From Dyella mobilis (GTDB taxonomy: Bacteria; Pseudomonadota; Gammaproteobacteria; Xanthomonadales; Rhodanobacteraceae): a stretch of 64,000 bases of DNA. The first letter of the stretch is position 1. The number at the start of each line of letters is the position of its first letter. The stretch lies in assembly GCF_016904945.1 (NCBI RefSeq), contig NZ_JADIKF010000036.1, positions 72,505 through 136,504 of the forward strand. The letters are read 5' to 3'. Shown one piece after another: positions 28,011 to 36,188 of this stretch. The notes under the pieces were generated by a model. It searched no databases and was not told the DNA's origin. It was given only the letters and a program-made list of their open reading frames with translations. The position numbers were made by a program, and so were the translations under genes.

Positions 28011-28380
28011 TTCCAGGGTGGCTGCGCATGCTTACTGTCCTTGGTTGCTGCCGAATGCGGGCAAGTTCAATGCGTAGCCACAATTAGTTAGCTGTCGGCC
28101 TTGCATTTCATCACGTGGATTTCACTAATTTCGACGCCATCCAAGCCTCGACTGTTCTTACTCAAGGGCAGATACTTGCCTAACTGTTGGCGTGCAGCAA
28201 CGGCCCAATAGATAAGGGGTTTCCAAAACATCGCCATTTTATACGGCAGCGGTTTCGCTGGCCGTTTCCGGTGTTTTTCCCCTGAATTGAAACCTTGATA
28301 GAGGTGGGTTAGGTCCATTGCAGGTTGACGATTGCACGCGTGTCTTTACGTCACCAGCAATTCAACAGGAGGATGAGCGT
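28011..28380. other. A+T-richer intergenic region
   Basis: 370 bases with lower GC than its surroundings. A minus-strand ORF of 76 codons (28088-28318) has no good ribosome binding site and no recognisable pattern, so it is not called. The region ends with a strong AGGAGG site for the next gene. Confidence 0.4.
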
Positions 28381-29250
28381 ATGGCCGCTACAGCGAGTTC
28401 AATCAGAAAGGTTCTCATCATCGGGCTGCTGCAAAACGATGATGGCGAAATGAAGGAGATGGCGGATTGCTTCGCTGAGCAGGTCAAACTCGAAGGAGGC
28501 ACGCCCGTTCGCGCGGATGCGAAGTCGTCGGGGGATCTGGCGGCGCTTGTTCGAAAGCAAGGCGGGACATTCAGCGAAGTAATGTTTGCCGGATATTCTC
28601 GCTTCAATACCGATGCTAACGCTCCCACCCGTTTCGACGACCGCAGACTTGGCGGCTTTCCGGTTCCTGAGGTCATTGCATGTTCATGGGATTGCATGAT
28701 CCGTCTCAAGGTTAACGTGATCAGTTTCTGGTGCTGCGAGATTGCCACGAAAAGAGGCGCGCACATAGGCAGTGATGAAGCGAGTGCCGGATCATCACCC
28801 ATGTATCAGGGCCATTTGGCCAATATCCGTCGTCGCATACACGAGGATAAATATGCCAAGGTGAGTACGCTGGAGGTAATTTGTAACGAGCTTTCCATTC
28901 TTTGTCAGAAGTACCGGATCAACAAGAGCGTCACCATTCGCGGACTCAATGGCGTTGGGTATATCACGCGGAAGAAAGGTGGCCTGCTCGATGTGAAGGC
29001 GCTCGATTTCCAACACGTAGCGCTCATTAGAAAGCTCAATCAATTAGAAATTCTTGCGGGCAAGGGCATAAAAGGGAAAAACGGCGAAAGAATAGGAAAA
29101 GAGCTTGCCGAGTGCGAGGCAAGTCTGGAGAAGCAGCTGGCCCTTAAAAGCACGGCCCATGTCATAAGCTTTGACTTAAATCCTGATTCGTGGCCGATGC
29201 CGGTAGCTGGTGCTGACATTGTGGTGATAGAAGATGAGGAAAGCGCCTGA
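28381..29250 (+). CDS. orphan protein with possible caspase/CHAT-like fold
   Basis: A 289-residue protein with an excellent AGGAGG ribosome binding site. I do not recognise the family. The N-terminal half alternates strands and helices: KVLIIGLLQ, then LVRKQGGTFSEVMFAGYS, then VNVISFWCCEIATKRG. This order resembles clan CD cysteine peptidases (C14/CHAT/C80), where the second segment carries the catalytic GHG and the third the cysteine. Here the histidine position reads GYS, so activity is doubtful. RGLNGVGYITRK follows, then a charged coiled region. Composition is A+T-richer than its neighbours, suggesting transfer. Confidence 0.55.
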   Translation: MAATASSIRKVLIIGLLQNDDGEMKEMADCFAEQVKLEGGTPVRADAKSSGDLAALVRKQGGTFSEVMFAGYSRFNTDANAPTRFDDRRLGGFPVPEVIACSWDCMIRLKVNVISFWCCEIATKRGAHIGSDEASAGSSPMYQGHLANIRRRIHEDKYAKVSTLEVICNELSILCQKYRINKSVTIRGLNGVGYITRKKGGLLDVKALDFQHVALIRKLNQLEILAGKGIKGKNGERIGKELAECEASLEKQLALKSTAHVISFDLNPDSWPMPVAGADIVVIEDEESA

Positions 29251-29260
29251 TTTCCAAGCG

Positions 29261-29395
29261 CAGGTGCACGTAGCGTCGCCAGGTCTCGCGCCCGCGTTGC
29301 GTCGTTAGGTGTTTGATGTCGGCGAGGTGCATTTCGATGAAGTGGCCAAGCAATTCGAGGAAGCTTTTGCGTCGTATCGAGACGAGGTGGCATGA
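29261..29395 (+). pseudogene. 3' fragment of an M17-N-like gene
   Basis: A near copy of the last 45 codons of the gene ending at 39269 (segment 39129-39269). It has a 6-base deletion and a TGG-to-TAG stop at 29306-29308. Similarity runs past the stop codon into the first codons of a following ORF (MKTWLQCL...KPLRR), up to about 29437, as it does after the intact copy. The rest of the gene is absent; upstream sits the orphan at 28381. Confidence 0.8.
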
Positions 29396-29476
29396 AAACC
29401 TGGCTGCAGTGCTTGCCGACTAAGCCGCTGAGGCGCCCCGGCTTCTCAATTTCCGATCTCTATCCCGTAAGCCACG

Positions 29477-30501
29477 TCACGTGGCGCGGAAACGATGACG
29501 AAACGCATCGCTCACGCGTAGCGGTTCGGTAATGCCGTGCAGCCAGACCAGCAGGCGGCCATCCCCGTCCGGTTTGACCTGCCGGATCGCCGACACGCGG
29601 ACTATGGCGTTACGGTGCACCCTCCAAAACACTTCAGGATCGAGCTTGGGTATCAGGTCCTTCAGTGGCGTGCGGATGTATGCGCTATCGGTGGCGGTGG
29701 CGACATCGTACACATCGATCGCGGCGCCTGCGATGCGTCCATTTTCCAGGGCTGCGACAAGTGCGGAGGTATCGATAATCGGGCCACGCGACGTATTGAC
29801 GATGCGGCTCGCCGGCTTCATCTGGGCAAGTTCGGCTGCTCCGACCAGATGCCGCGTCCGCTCGCTCAACCGCACGTGGACAGAAAGGAAATCGGAGGTT
29901 GAAAACAGCGTATCTTTGTCGACCAGCGTGACGCCCTTCGACTCCGCTCGCTCGACGGTAAGGTTCTGGCTCCATGCGATGGTGTGCATCTGAAGGCGCG
30001 GCCGATTACCCCGACGGCCGAACCGATGTGCCCAAGGCCAAGCAGGCCCAGTGTTTTGCCGGACAGCTGTGTTCCGAGGCTGCGCTGCCAGCCGCCCTTG
30101 CGCAATGACTGATTCTCGACGGCGACATTGCGCGCGATCGCCAGAATCAGCGCCCAGGCAAGCTCGATGGTTGGCGTGGAAGAGTAGCCGGTTTGGAGGA
30201 TTTCTATGCCGCGTCCCGCCGCTGCATCTCCGTCGATCGAATCGTTGCCTGGCCCTGTCGAGGCGATCAACTTTAGGCGGGGAAGTTGCTCGATGACCTC
30301 GCGCGTAAGCGGCGTTCGCTCTCGCATGACGCACAACACGTCGAATGGCTCGAGGCGTTCAATCAGTTGCCGAGGATCGGCCAGATGGTCGTTAAAGACC
30401 GTGATTTTTGCCCGGTGCTCCGGCGGCGACCAATCCGCCATCTTCAGGGCGACATTCTGGTAATCGTCGAGTATCGCAACGTTGGCTGGATGACCAAGCA
30501 T
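29477..30501 (-). pseudogene. D-2-hydroxyacid dehydrogenase, frameshifted and fused to a LytTR domain
   Basis: From 30501 (ATG) the frame encodes the N-terminal part of a D-isomer-specific 2-hydroxyacid dehydrogenase: VAILDDYQNVALKMADW, LKLIASTGPGNDSID, and the NAD loop GLLGLGHIGSAVGVIGRAF. At about 29990-29993 a one-base loss shifts frame, and the reading continues as MHTIAWSQNLTVE, then NTSRGPIIDTSALVAAL and AGAAIDVYD. At about 29704/29705 dehydrogenase sequence stops, with its last catalytic segment missing. A LytTR DNA-binding domain follows in frame (AYIRTPLKDLIPKLDPEVFW, then VHRNAIVRV) to the stop at 29477. A broken chimera from a deletion between two genes. Confidence 0.85.
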
Positions 30502-30603
30502 GTCGATAGCCGCCTTCAGGCAACGATGCCGCAGATGGCAGTCCCTTTCTTTGATGCATGCAGTGCTAGAAGAAAGCAGGCGGTCGCCGACCGATTCAGC
30601 CCT

Positions 30604-31536
30604 TTAGCCTCTTGCGCGAGGCACGTGGGACCACGGGGCTGCGGAAAGCTTTTCAGTCAGGTAATCCATCAACATCGTGACGCGCGCGGGTTTGGTTCGA
30701 CCCAGGGGCGTGACCAGGTTCAAATTGATCGTCGTGATGTGCCACTGGGGAAGAATTTCTTCCAGTTCGCCCGAACACAGCGCGTCCCATACCAGGAATT
30801 CGGGTTGCAGTGCGAGACCGTGACCAGACAAGAGTGCCGGGACGATGACATCGGCATTGTTGCTCCTGATAGGGCCCCAAACGGGCACTGCGCACTGCTC
30901 TTTTGTTTGGCTGTTATAGAAAAGCCATTGATTCGGCGACGCAAGATTGGTGTACAGGAGACACGCGTGATGCACCAACTCTTGAGGGTGTTGAGGGCGG
31001 CCGTGGCGATCGAAATAGCTCGGGGAAGCCACCAGCGGACGCCGCACGGTGCAAAGCATGCGCGAGCGCAAGGATGAATCGGGCAACTCTGCGATGCGAA
31101 TCGCAAGATCAAATCCGCCGGCCAATAAATCGACGACGTGGTCGTCCAGGGAGAGGTCGACCTGGATCTCCGGATAGCGATCAAGAAATTCGGGAAGCAG
31201 TGGAGCCAGATATTTCTGGCCGAACGACATGGGTGCGGTAATGCGAATGAGCCCGCGCGCCGTTGTAGCTTGAGCGGACATTTCCGCTTCCATGGTTTCG
31301 CCTTCAATCAGAAGGCGCATTGCCGACTCATAAGCGGCCTGGCCGGTCGGCGTGAGCGATAAGCGACGCGAGGTGCGATAAAGCAGCGCCGTGCCGAGTC
31401 GCTGCTCCAAACGCGCCACCGCCTTGGATACGGTGGGCTGAGAAGTAATTAGCACTTCGGCGGCCTTGGCGAATGAGCCGCTTTCGACGACCCGCGCAAA
31501 AATGGCCCAGGCTTCAAAGTCAGGCAGTGCGGTCAT
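30604..31536 (-). CDS. LysR family transcriptional regulator
   Basis: A 310-residue LysR regulator. The N-terminal helix-turn-helix reads FARVVESGSFAKAAEVLITS and then LEQRLGTALLYRTSRRLSLTPTG; the sensing domain begins with GLIRITAPMSFGQKYLAPLL. It is divergent from the hydrolase/XapX/amidohydrolase cluster at 31907 and is the obvious candidate regulator of it. An inverted repeat lies 10 bases upstream of its start. Confidence 0.93.
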   Translation of the reverse strand: MTALPDFEAWAIFARVVESGSFAKAAEVLITSQPTVSKAVARLEQRLGTALLYRTSRRLSLTPTGQAAYESAMRLLIEGETMEAEMSAQATTARGLIRITAPMSFGQKYLAPLLPEFLDRYPEIQVDLSLDDHVVDLLAGGFDLAIRIAELPDSSLRSRMLCTVRRPLVASPSYFDRHGRPQHPQELVHHACLLYTNLASPNQWLFYNSQTKEQCAVPVWGPIRSNNADVIVPALLSGHGLALQPEFLVWDALCSGELEEILPQWHITTINLNLVTPLGRTKPARVTMLMDYLTEKLSAAPWSHVPRARG

Positions 31537-31906
31537 GTAAAAATAAGAATAGATGGCATTCCATTTATTCTATTCCTTAATAGTTTCTCCGTCACTACGA
31601 TCCCCGCCACGCCATTACGGATACGGGGATGCGGCAATGCCATGGGGATCCATCCGCTCAGCGCAACGTGACCCTCGGCCCCGTATGAGCGCCACGCGTG
31701 GAGCCGGCTGGGAGATTGGCCGGCTATCCCGCGGATTGCCCCGGACACTGAAAACACGCCTAGCCAGGCATCGCCTGAGTACGCGGCGGAACCTATCCCT
31801 TTTTGCGCTTCGAATTTAGCGGCCTTTGAACCATTCCCAACGTCCCAGCGACGGTCCAGTGGGCGCGACCTGCGTCCCTCTCTCCCCTTCCAAGCGAGAA
31901 ACGACG
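31537..31906. promoter_or_regulatory. divergent promoter region with inverted repeat
   Basis: 370 bases between the LysR gene and the hydrolase cluster. GAATAGATGG at 31547-31556 faces CCATTTATTC at 31561-31570 with one mismatch and a CATT centre, 10 bases from the LysR start, which suits autoregulation. No gene is recognised in the rest. Confidence 0.5.
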
Positions 31907-32560
31907 ATGCCTCAAGCCCAAGCCAAACCCGGAAAGCTGCTGCTTTCGCCTGCCGATCACACCTTGATCCTGATTGACCACCAGTCGCAGATGGCGTTTG
32001 CGACCAAGTCGATCGATCCGGTCCTGTTGCGAAACAATACAGCCCTGGTTGCCAAGGCGGCCAAGGAATTCAACGTCTCCACCATCCTTACCACGGTGGC
32101 GTCCAAGACGTTCTCCGGGCCGATCTTCGACGAGATCAAATCGGTGTTCCCCAATGAAGAGATCATCGACCGCACCTCGATGAATACGTGGGAAGACCCG
32201 CGCATCGCCGACCGCGTCAACAAGATAGGCAAGGGGCGCCTGGTCTTCGCCGGCCTGTGGACCAGTGTGTGCATCGTGGGTCCTACGCTCTCGGCGCTCG
32301 ATCAGGGATTCGAGGTGTACGCGATTGCCGACGCTTGTGGCGACGTCAGCGATGAAGCACATGAGCGCGCCATGGAGCGCATGATCCAGGCCGGCGTGCG
32401 CCCCATGACGTCGTTGCAATACCTGCTGGAATTGCAGCGCGATTGGGCGCGCGGCGAGACCTATAACCAGACGGTGGCGACCTCCATTGCTCACGGCGGA
32501 GGCTATGGCCTGGGCCTGATTTACGCCAAGACCATGTTTGGCGGTTCTGAAGCGCACTGA
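31907..32560 (+). CDS. isochorismatase-family hydrolase (YcaC-like)
   Basis: Protein of 217 residues with a cysteine-hydrolase pattern: the aspartate in LILIDHQSQMAF, a central VSTILTTVASKTF and the nucleophile cysteine in LWTSVCIVGPTLSAL. The end is GGGYGLGLIYAKTMFG. The ATG at 31907 is chosen over upstream starts because it begins the conserved region. It is followed by XapX and an amidohydrolase. A remnant of a related gene is at 38469. Substrate unknown. Confidence 0.88.
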   Translation: MPQAQAKPGKLLLSPADHTLILIDHQSQMAFATKSIDPVLLRNNTALVAKAAKEFNVSTILTTVASKTFSGPIFDEIKSVFPNEEIIDRTSMNTWEDPRIADRVNKIGKGRLVFAGLWTSVCIVGPTLSALDQGFEVYAIADACGDVSDEAHERAMERMIQAGVRPMTSLQYLLELQRDWARGETYNQTVATSIAHGGGYGLGLIYAKTMFGGSEAH

Positions 32561-32640
32561 CTCGCGCAGGCAGGTCACACGACCGGAGCAACCGGGCTCC
32601 GGCCGCCTCTTTCTGACACGACCAAGCGAGGCCAACGCCC

Positions 32641-32931
32641 ATGAAACTCTATTTGTTGTCACTGGGGGCCGGCATTCTCGTCGGCATCATCTACTGCCTG
32701 CTCAATGTGCGCTCGCCGGCACCCCCGCTGGTTGCGTTGGTGGGGCTGCTGGGCATTTTGATCGGCGAGCAAGTGATTCCGGTCGGCAAGCAGATGCTTT
32801 CCGGCACGGCCGTCGCGACGGCGTGGCAGCGCTCCGACTGCACTAAACACATCTTTGGCCAATTGCCCGGACGATTCGCTGCAACACCGCCGGCCCGTAA
32901 CGAGGCCGATCACGAGGAGAACCGCTCATGA
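32641..32931 (+). CDS. XapX domain small membrane protein
   Basis: A 96-residue protein whose first 50 residues match the XapX (DUF1427) pattern: two membrane helices, LLSLGAGILVGIIYCLL and LVALVGLLGILIGEQV, joined by NVRSPAPP. The C-terminal tail is soluble and less conserved. Its stop overlaps the ATG of the amidohydrolase (ATGA at 32928-32931), so the two are translationally coupled. Role unknown. Confidence 0.8.
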   Translation: MKLYLLSLGAGILVGIIYCLLNVRSPAPPLVALVGLLGILIGEQVIPVGKQMLSGTAVATAWQRSDCTKHIFGQLPGRFAATPPARNEADHEENRS

Positions 32932-34817
32932 CGACCGCGCCGCAAGCGCCCGATCTCATTTTGCACGGTGGACGCATCACCACGCTGGACCGATCCAACC
33001 CGACGGCGACCGCCGTGGCCATCAAGGACGGCAAGTTCACCGACGTCGGAAGCGATGCGAATATCCTGCGCCTGGCAACGGCAACCACGCGCGTCGTCGA
33101 CTTGAAAGGGCGCCTGGTCTTGCCTGGCCTCGTCGACAATCACACGCACGTGATCCGCGGCGGCTTGAACTACAACATGGAGCTGCGCTGGGATGGCGTG
33201 CCCTCGCTGGCAGATGCGATGGATATGCTCAAGCGCCAGGTCGCCATTACACCGCCACCGCAATGGGTACGCGTGGTGGGCGGCTTTACCGACCAGCAAT
33301 TTGCCGAGAAGCGGCTGCCGACGATCGATGAATTGAATGCCGTGGCACCCGATACGCCGGTATTCATTCTGCACTTGTATGACCGTGCGTTGCTCAACGC
33401 TGCCGCATTGCGTGTCGTGGGCTATACGAAAGATACCCCCGAACCGCCGGGCGGCGAAATCACGCGTGACGCGCAAGGCAACCCGACGGGCTTGCTGCTG
33501 GCCAAGCCCAATGCAACGGTTCTGTATGCCACCCTGGCCAAAGGGCCGAAGCTTCCCTTCGACTATCAAGTCAATTCGACGCGTCACTTCATGCGCGAAT
33601 TGAACCGGCTTGGCATCACGGGCGTCATCGATGCGGGCGGCGGTTCGCAAAACTATCCGGAGGACTATCAGGTCGTCCAGAAGCTTGCCGACGAAGGGCA
33701 GTTGACGGTGCGCCTCGCCTACAATTTGTTCACCCAGAAACCGAAAGCGGAAAAAGACGACTTCCTCAACTGGACCAAGACGGTCAAATACAAGCAGGGC
33801 GACGATTACTTTCGCCACAACGGCGCCGGTGAAATGCTGGTCTATTCGGCGGCCGACTTCGAGGATTTCCGCCAACCGCGCCCGGACATGCCGCCGCAGA
33901 TGGAGGGCGAGCTCGAAGAGGTCGTGAGGATACTGGCCGAAAACCGTTGGCCCTGGCGCCTGCATGCCACCTACGACGAAACCATCAGCCGTGCACTGAG
34001 CGTCTTTGAGAAAGTAAACAGGGATATCCCTCTCGACGGTATCCACTGGTTCTTCGATCATGCTGAAACCATCTCCGAGCGCTCGATGGATCGCATCTCG
34101 GCGCTGGGCGGCGGCGTTGCGGTACAGCACCGCATGGCCTATCAGGGCGAATATTTCGTTGATCGCTATGGCGCCGCCGCGGCTGAGGCGACCCCGCCCA
34201 TTGCGAAGATGCTGAGCAAAGGCATTCGCCTTTCCGCAGGCACCGATGCGACGCGCGTGGCGTCCTACAATCCGTGGGTGTCGCTGGCCTGGCTCATCAA
34301 CGGCAAGACCGTGGCCGGCCTGCGCATCTACCCGCAACGCAACTGCCTCGATCGTGAAACCGCATTGCGGATGTGGACCGAAAAGGTGGCCTGGTTCTCC
34401 AACGAGGAAGGGAAGCGCGGCCACATCGCGGTGGGGCAATTCGCCGACCTGATCGTTCCCGATCGCGATTTTTTCGGCTGCGCAAGCGATGAGATTGCCC
34501 ACATCACCTCTCACCTTACTGTCGTAGGCGGTCGCGTGGTCTATGGTGCCGGTGAATTTAGCCATCTCGACGATCACGTGCCGCCGCCGGCGATGCCGGA
34601 CTGGTCGCCTGTGCGGCAGTTCGGGGGCTTTGGCGCATGGAAGGACGACCGTTACGCATCGTCGCCGCTCCACCGCGGTGCGACTTCCGCGTGCGGTTGT
34701 GCCTCGGCCTGTGCGGTGCATGGACACGAGCACGCGCGGGCGTGGACGAGTAATGCGCCGGCCTCGGATCTGCGCTCGTTCTGGGGCGCGCTCGGTTGCG
34801 CCTGCTGGATGGTGTGA
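32928..34817 (+). CDS. amidohydrolase (YtcJ / amidohydrolase 3 family)
   Basis: Metal-dependent hydrolase of 629 residues. The N-terminal metal motif is LVLPGLVDNHTHVIRGG. Further expected ligands are in WRLHATYDE, HWFFDHAE and LSAGTDATR. The small composite beta domain closes with HIAVGQFADLIVPDRDFF. Beyond the usual end there is a 45-residue tail rich in Cys and His (CGCASACAVHGHEH, then GCACWMV), suggestive of extra metal binding. The start overlaps XapX. No signal peptide is evident. Substrate unknown. Confidence 0.88.
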   Translation: MTTAPQAPDLILHGGRITTLDRSNPTATAVAIKDGKFTDVGSDANILRLATATTRVVDLKGRLVLPGLVDNHTHVIRGGLNYNMELRWDGVPSLADAMDMLKRQVAITPPPQWVRVVGGFTDQQFAEKRLPTIDELNAVAPDTPVFILHLYDRALLNAAALRVVGYTKDTPEPPGGEITRDAQGNPTGLLLAKPNATVLYATLAKGPKLPFDYQVNSTRHFMRELNRLGITGVIDAGGGSQNYPEDYQVVQKLADEGQLTVRLAYNLFTQKPKAEKDDFLNWTKTVKYKQGDDYFRHNGAGEMLVYSAADFEDFRQPRPDMPPQMEGELEEVVRILAENRWPWRLHATYDETISRALSVFEKVNRDIPLDGIHWFFDHAETISERSMDRISALGGGVAVQHRMAYQGEYFVDRYGAAAAEATPPIAKMLSKGIRLSAGTDATRVASYNPWVSLAWLINGKTVAGLRIYPQRNCLDRETALRMWTEKVAWFSNEEGKRGHIAVGQFADLIVPDRDFFGCASDEIAHITSHLTVVGGRVVYGAGEFSHLDDHVPPPAMPDWSPVRQFGGFGAWKDDRYASSPLHRGATSACGCASACAVHGHEHARAWTSNAPASDLRSFWGALGCACWMV

Positions 34818-34818
34818 C

Positions 34819-35253
34819 GTGGCGACTGTCCGAGCGGGGAATCCGTACTGGGTCGCCGCGCTGCTCTCCTTTCCGTGGGTGGCGCCGCTGCTACGCGTGG
34901 CGCTGGCGTCGGCCTATGTCATCGGAGGCGTGGACAAGCTGATGCACTTTCACGACGCCATGCTGGAGCAGCAGCACTTCGGCCTGAATCCGGGATGGCT
35001 GTGGGCGGCGATCACCGTCGTCGTGGAGTTGGGCGGCTCGCTGTGCGTCATCGTCAACCGATGGGTATGGCTGGGTGCCGGTGGACTGGGCGTGCTGACC
35101 GTCGTGGCGATGGTGGTCGCCAATGACTTCTGGAACCTGTCCGGGGCCGCGCACTTCGGCGCATTGAACAGCTTTTTTGAGAACTTGGGGCTGATCGCCG
35201 CCTTGGTGATGGCGACCCAGCTTGCCGACAAGAGAAAAAACCGCTCCCTGTGA
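34819..35253 (+). CDS. DoxX-like membrane protein
   Basis: A 144-residue protein with four membrane segments (about residues 20-40, 58-78, 82-100 and 118-138) and the DoxX-type opening RVALASAYVIGGVDKLMHF. The GTG at 34819 lies one base after the amidohydrolase stop, showing operon organisation. DoxX proteins are small quinone-linked or accessory membrane components; the role here is undefined. Confidence 0.78.
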   Translation: MATVRAGNPYWVAALLSFPWVAPLLRVALASAYVIGGVDKLMHFHDAMLEQQHFGLNPGWLWAAITVVVELGGSLCVIVNRWVWLGAGGLGVLTVVAMVVANDFWNLSGAAHFGALNSFFENLGLIAALVMATQLADKRKNRSL

Positions 35254-35280
35254 GCACACATCGATAGGAGCCTTACCATC

Positions 35281-36186
35281 ATGCGTAATTTTCGTTCTTC
35301 GTTGCTGATCGCCTTGCTGTTGGGCGGCCTGGCCACCGCTTCAACCGCTACGGCCAAAGGGCCTGCATCGGCGAGTCCCGATGTGGCCGTGGCCCCGCAA
35401 TACGACACCACGCACGTGTACGTGGCACCAGAAGACTACAACCGCTTTACCGACAGCCTCGTGGCGACCTTTGGCGGCCACAAATCGCAACAAGGCGTAT
35501 TCCAGGTAACGCCGACACCCAGCCAGACGATGTCGCAACTGGTCTTCACGCCAGTCGGCACGTTCTCGGTATTCGGTTTTAAAACGCCGATTCCTTATCC
35601 GTTCGGCATCGAGCGCACGGGCTATCTGGTCGCCGATATGGATGCCGCCGTGAAATCCGCCGAGATGCACGGCGCGGATATAACGGTGGCGGTCTTCCCC
35701 GATCCGATCGGCAGAGATGCGATCATCGAATGGCCGGGCGGCGTGCACATGCAGTTGTATTGGCACACCAAGGCACCGCAATACGACGCTCTGCAGACCG
35801 TGCCGGAAAATCGCGTCTATGTATCGCCCGGGCGCGCCGACGCCTTCGTTCGCGACTTCGTCGACTTTTCCCATGGCAAAATCGTTTCGGATGACCGCCA
35901 GGCACCAGGCGTCGAAATCGGTCGTCCGAACGATACCTACCGACGTGTTCGCATCGAGTCGAAGTTCGGCAAGGTGACGGTGCTGGTGACCGATGGCCAT
36001 CTGCCGTATCCGTACGGTCGTGAGCTGACCGGTTATGAAGTGACGAATCTTGCCGATACGCTGCAGAAGGCGAAGGCGGCCGGCGCGCAGGTACTGGTGC
36101 AGCCGTTCACCTCCGACAAGCGCGAAGCGGCCATCGTGCAATTCCCTGGCGGATATATCGCCGAGATCCACGCTCGCGCGCAATAA
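35281..36186 (+). CDS. secreted VOC (glyoxalase-like) protein
   Basis: A 301-residue protein with a signal peptide (SLLIALLLGGLATASTATA). Two related beta-alpha-beta-beta-beta modules follow, at about residues 40-165 and 175-300. The first contains GYLVADMDAAVKSAEMHGAD and the second GYEVTNLADTLQKAKAAGAQ, each closing with a VQFPGG- or EWPGG-like strand. An AGGAG site lies before the ATG. Two VOC domains in a periplasmic protein suggest ring-cleavage or binding activity; substrate unknown. Confidence 0.82.
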   Translation: MRNFRSSLLIALLLGGLATASTATAKGPASASPDVAVAPQYDTTHVYVAPEDYNRFTDSLVATFGGHKSQQGVFQVTPTPSQTMSQLVFTPVGTFSVFGFKTPIPYPFGIERTGYLVADMDAAVKSAEMHGADITVAVFPDPIGRDAIIEWPGGVHMQLYWHTKAPQYDALQTVPENRVYVSPGRADAFVRDFVDFSHGKIVSDDRQAPGVEIGRPNDTYRRVRIESKFGKVTVLVTDGHLPYPYGRELTGYEVTNLADTLQKAKAAGAQVLVQPFTSDKREAAIVQFPGGYIAEIHARAQ

Positions 36187-36188
36187 CC

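Noticed and set aside
28088..28318. Minus-strand ORF of 76 codons
   Set aside because: No good ribosome binding site, no recognisable motif and it lies in an A+T-rich promoter-like region; coding status cannot be supported.
32910..34733. Minus-strand ORF of 607 codons antisense to the amidohydrolase
   Set aside because: The plus-strand frame carries clear catalytic motifs; the antisense frame is a by-product of GC-rich codon bias.
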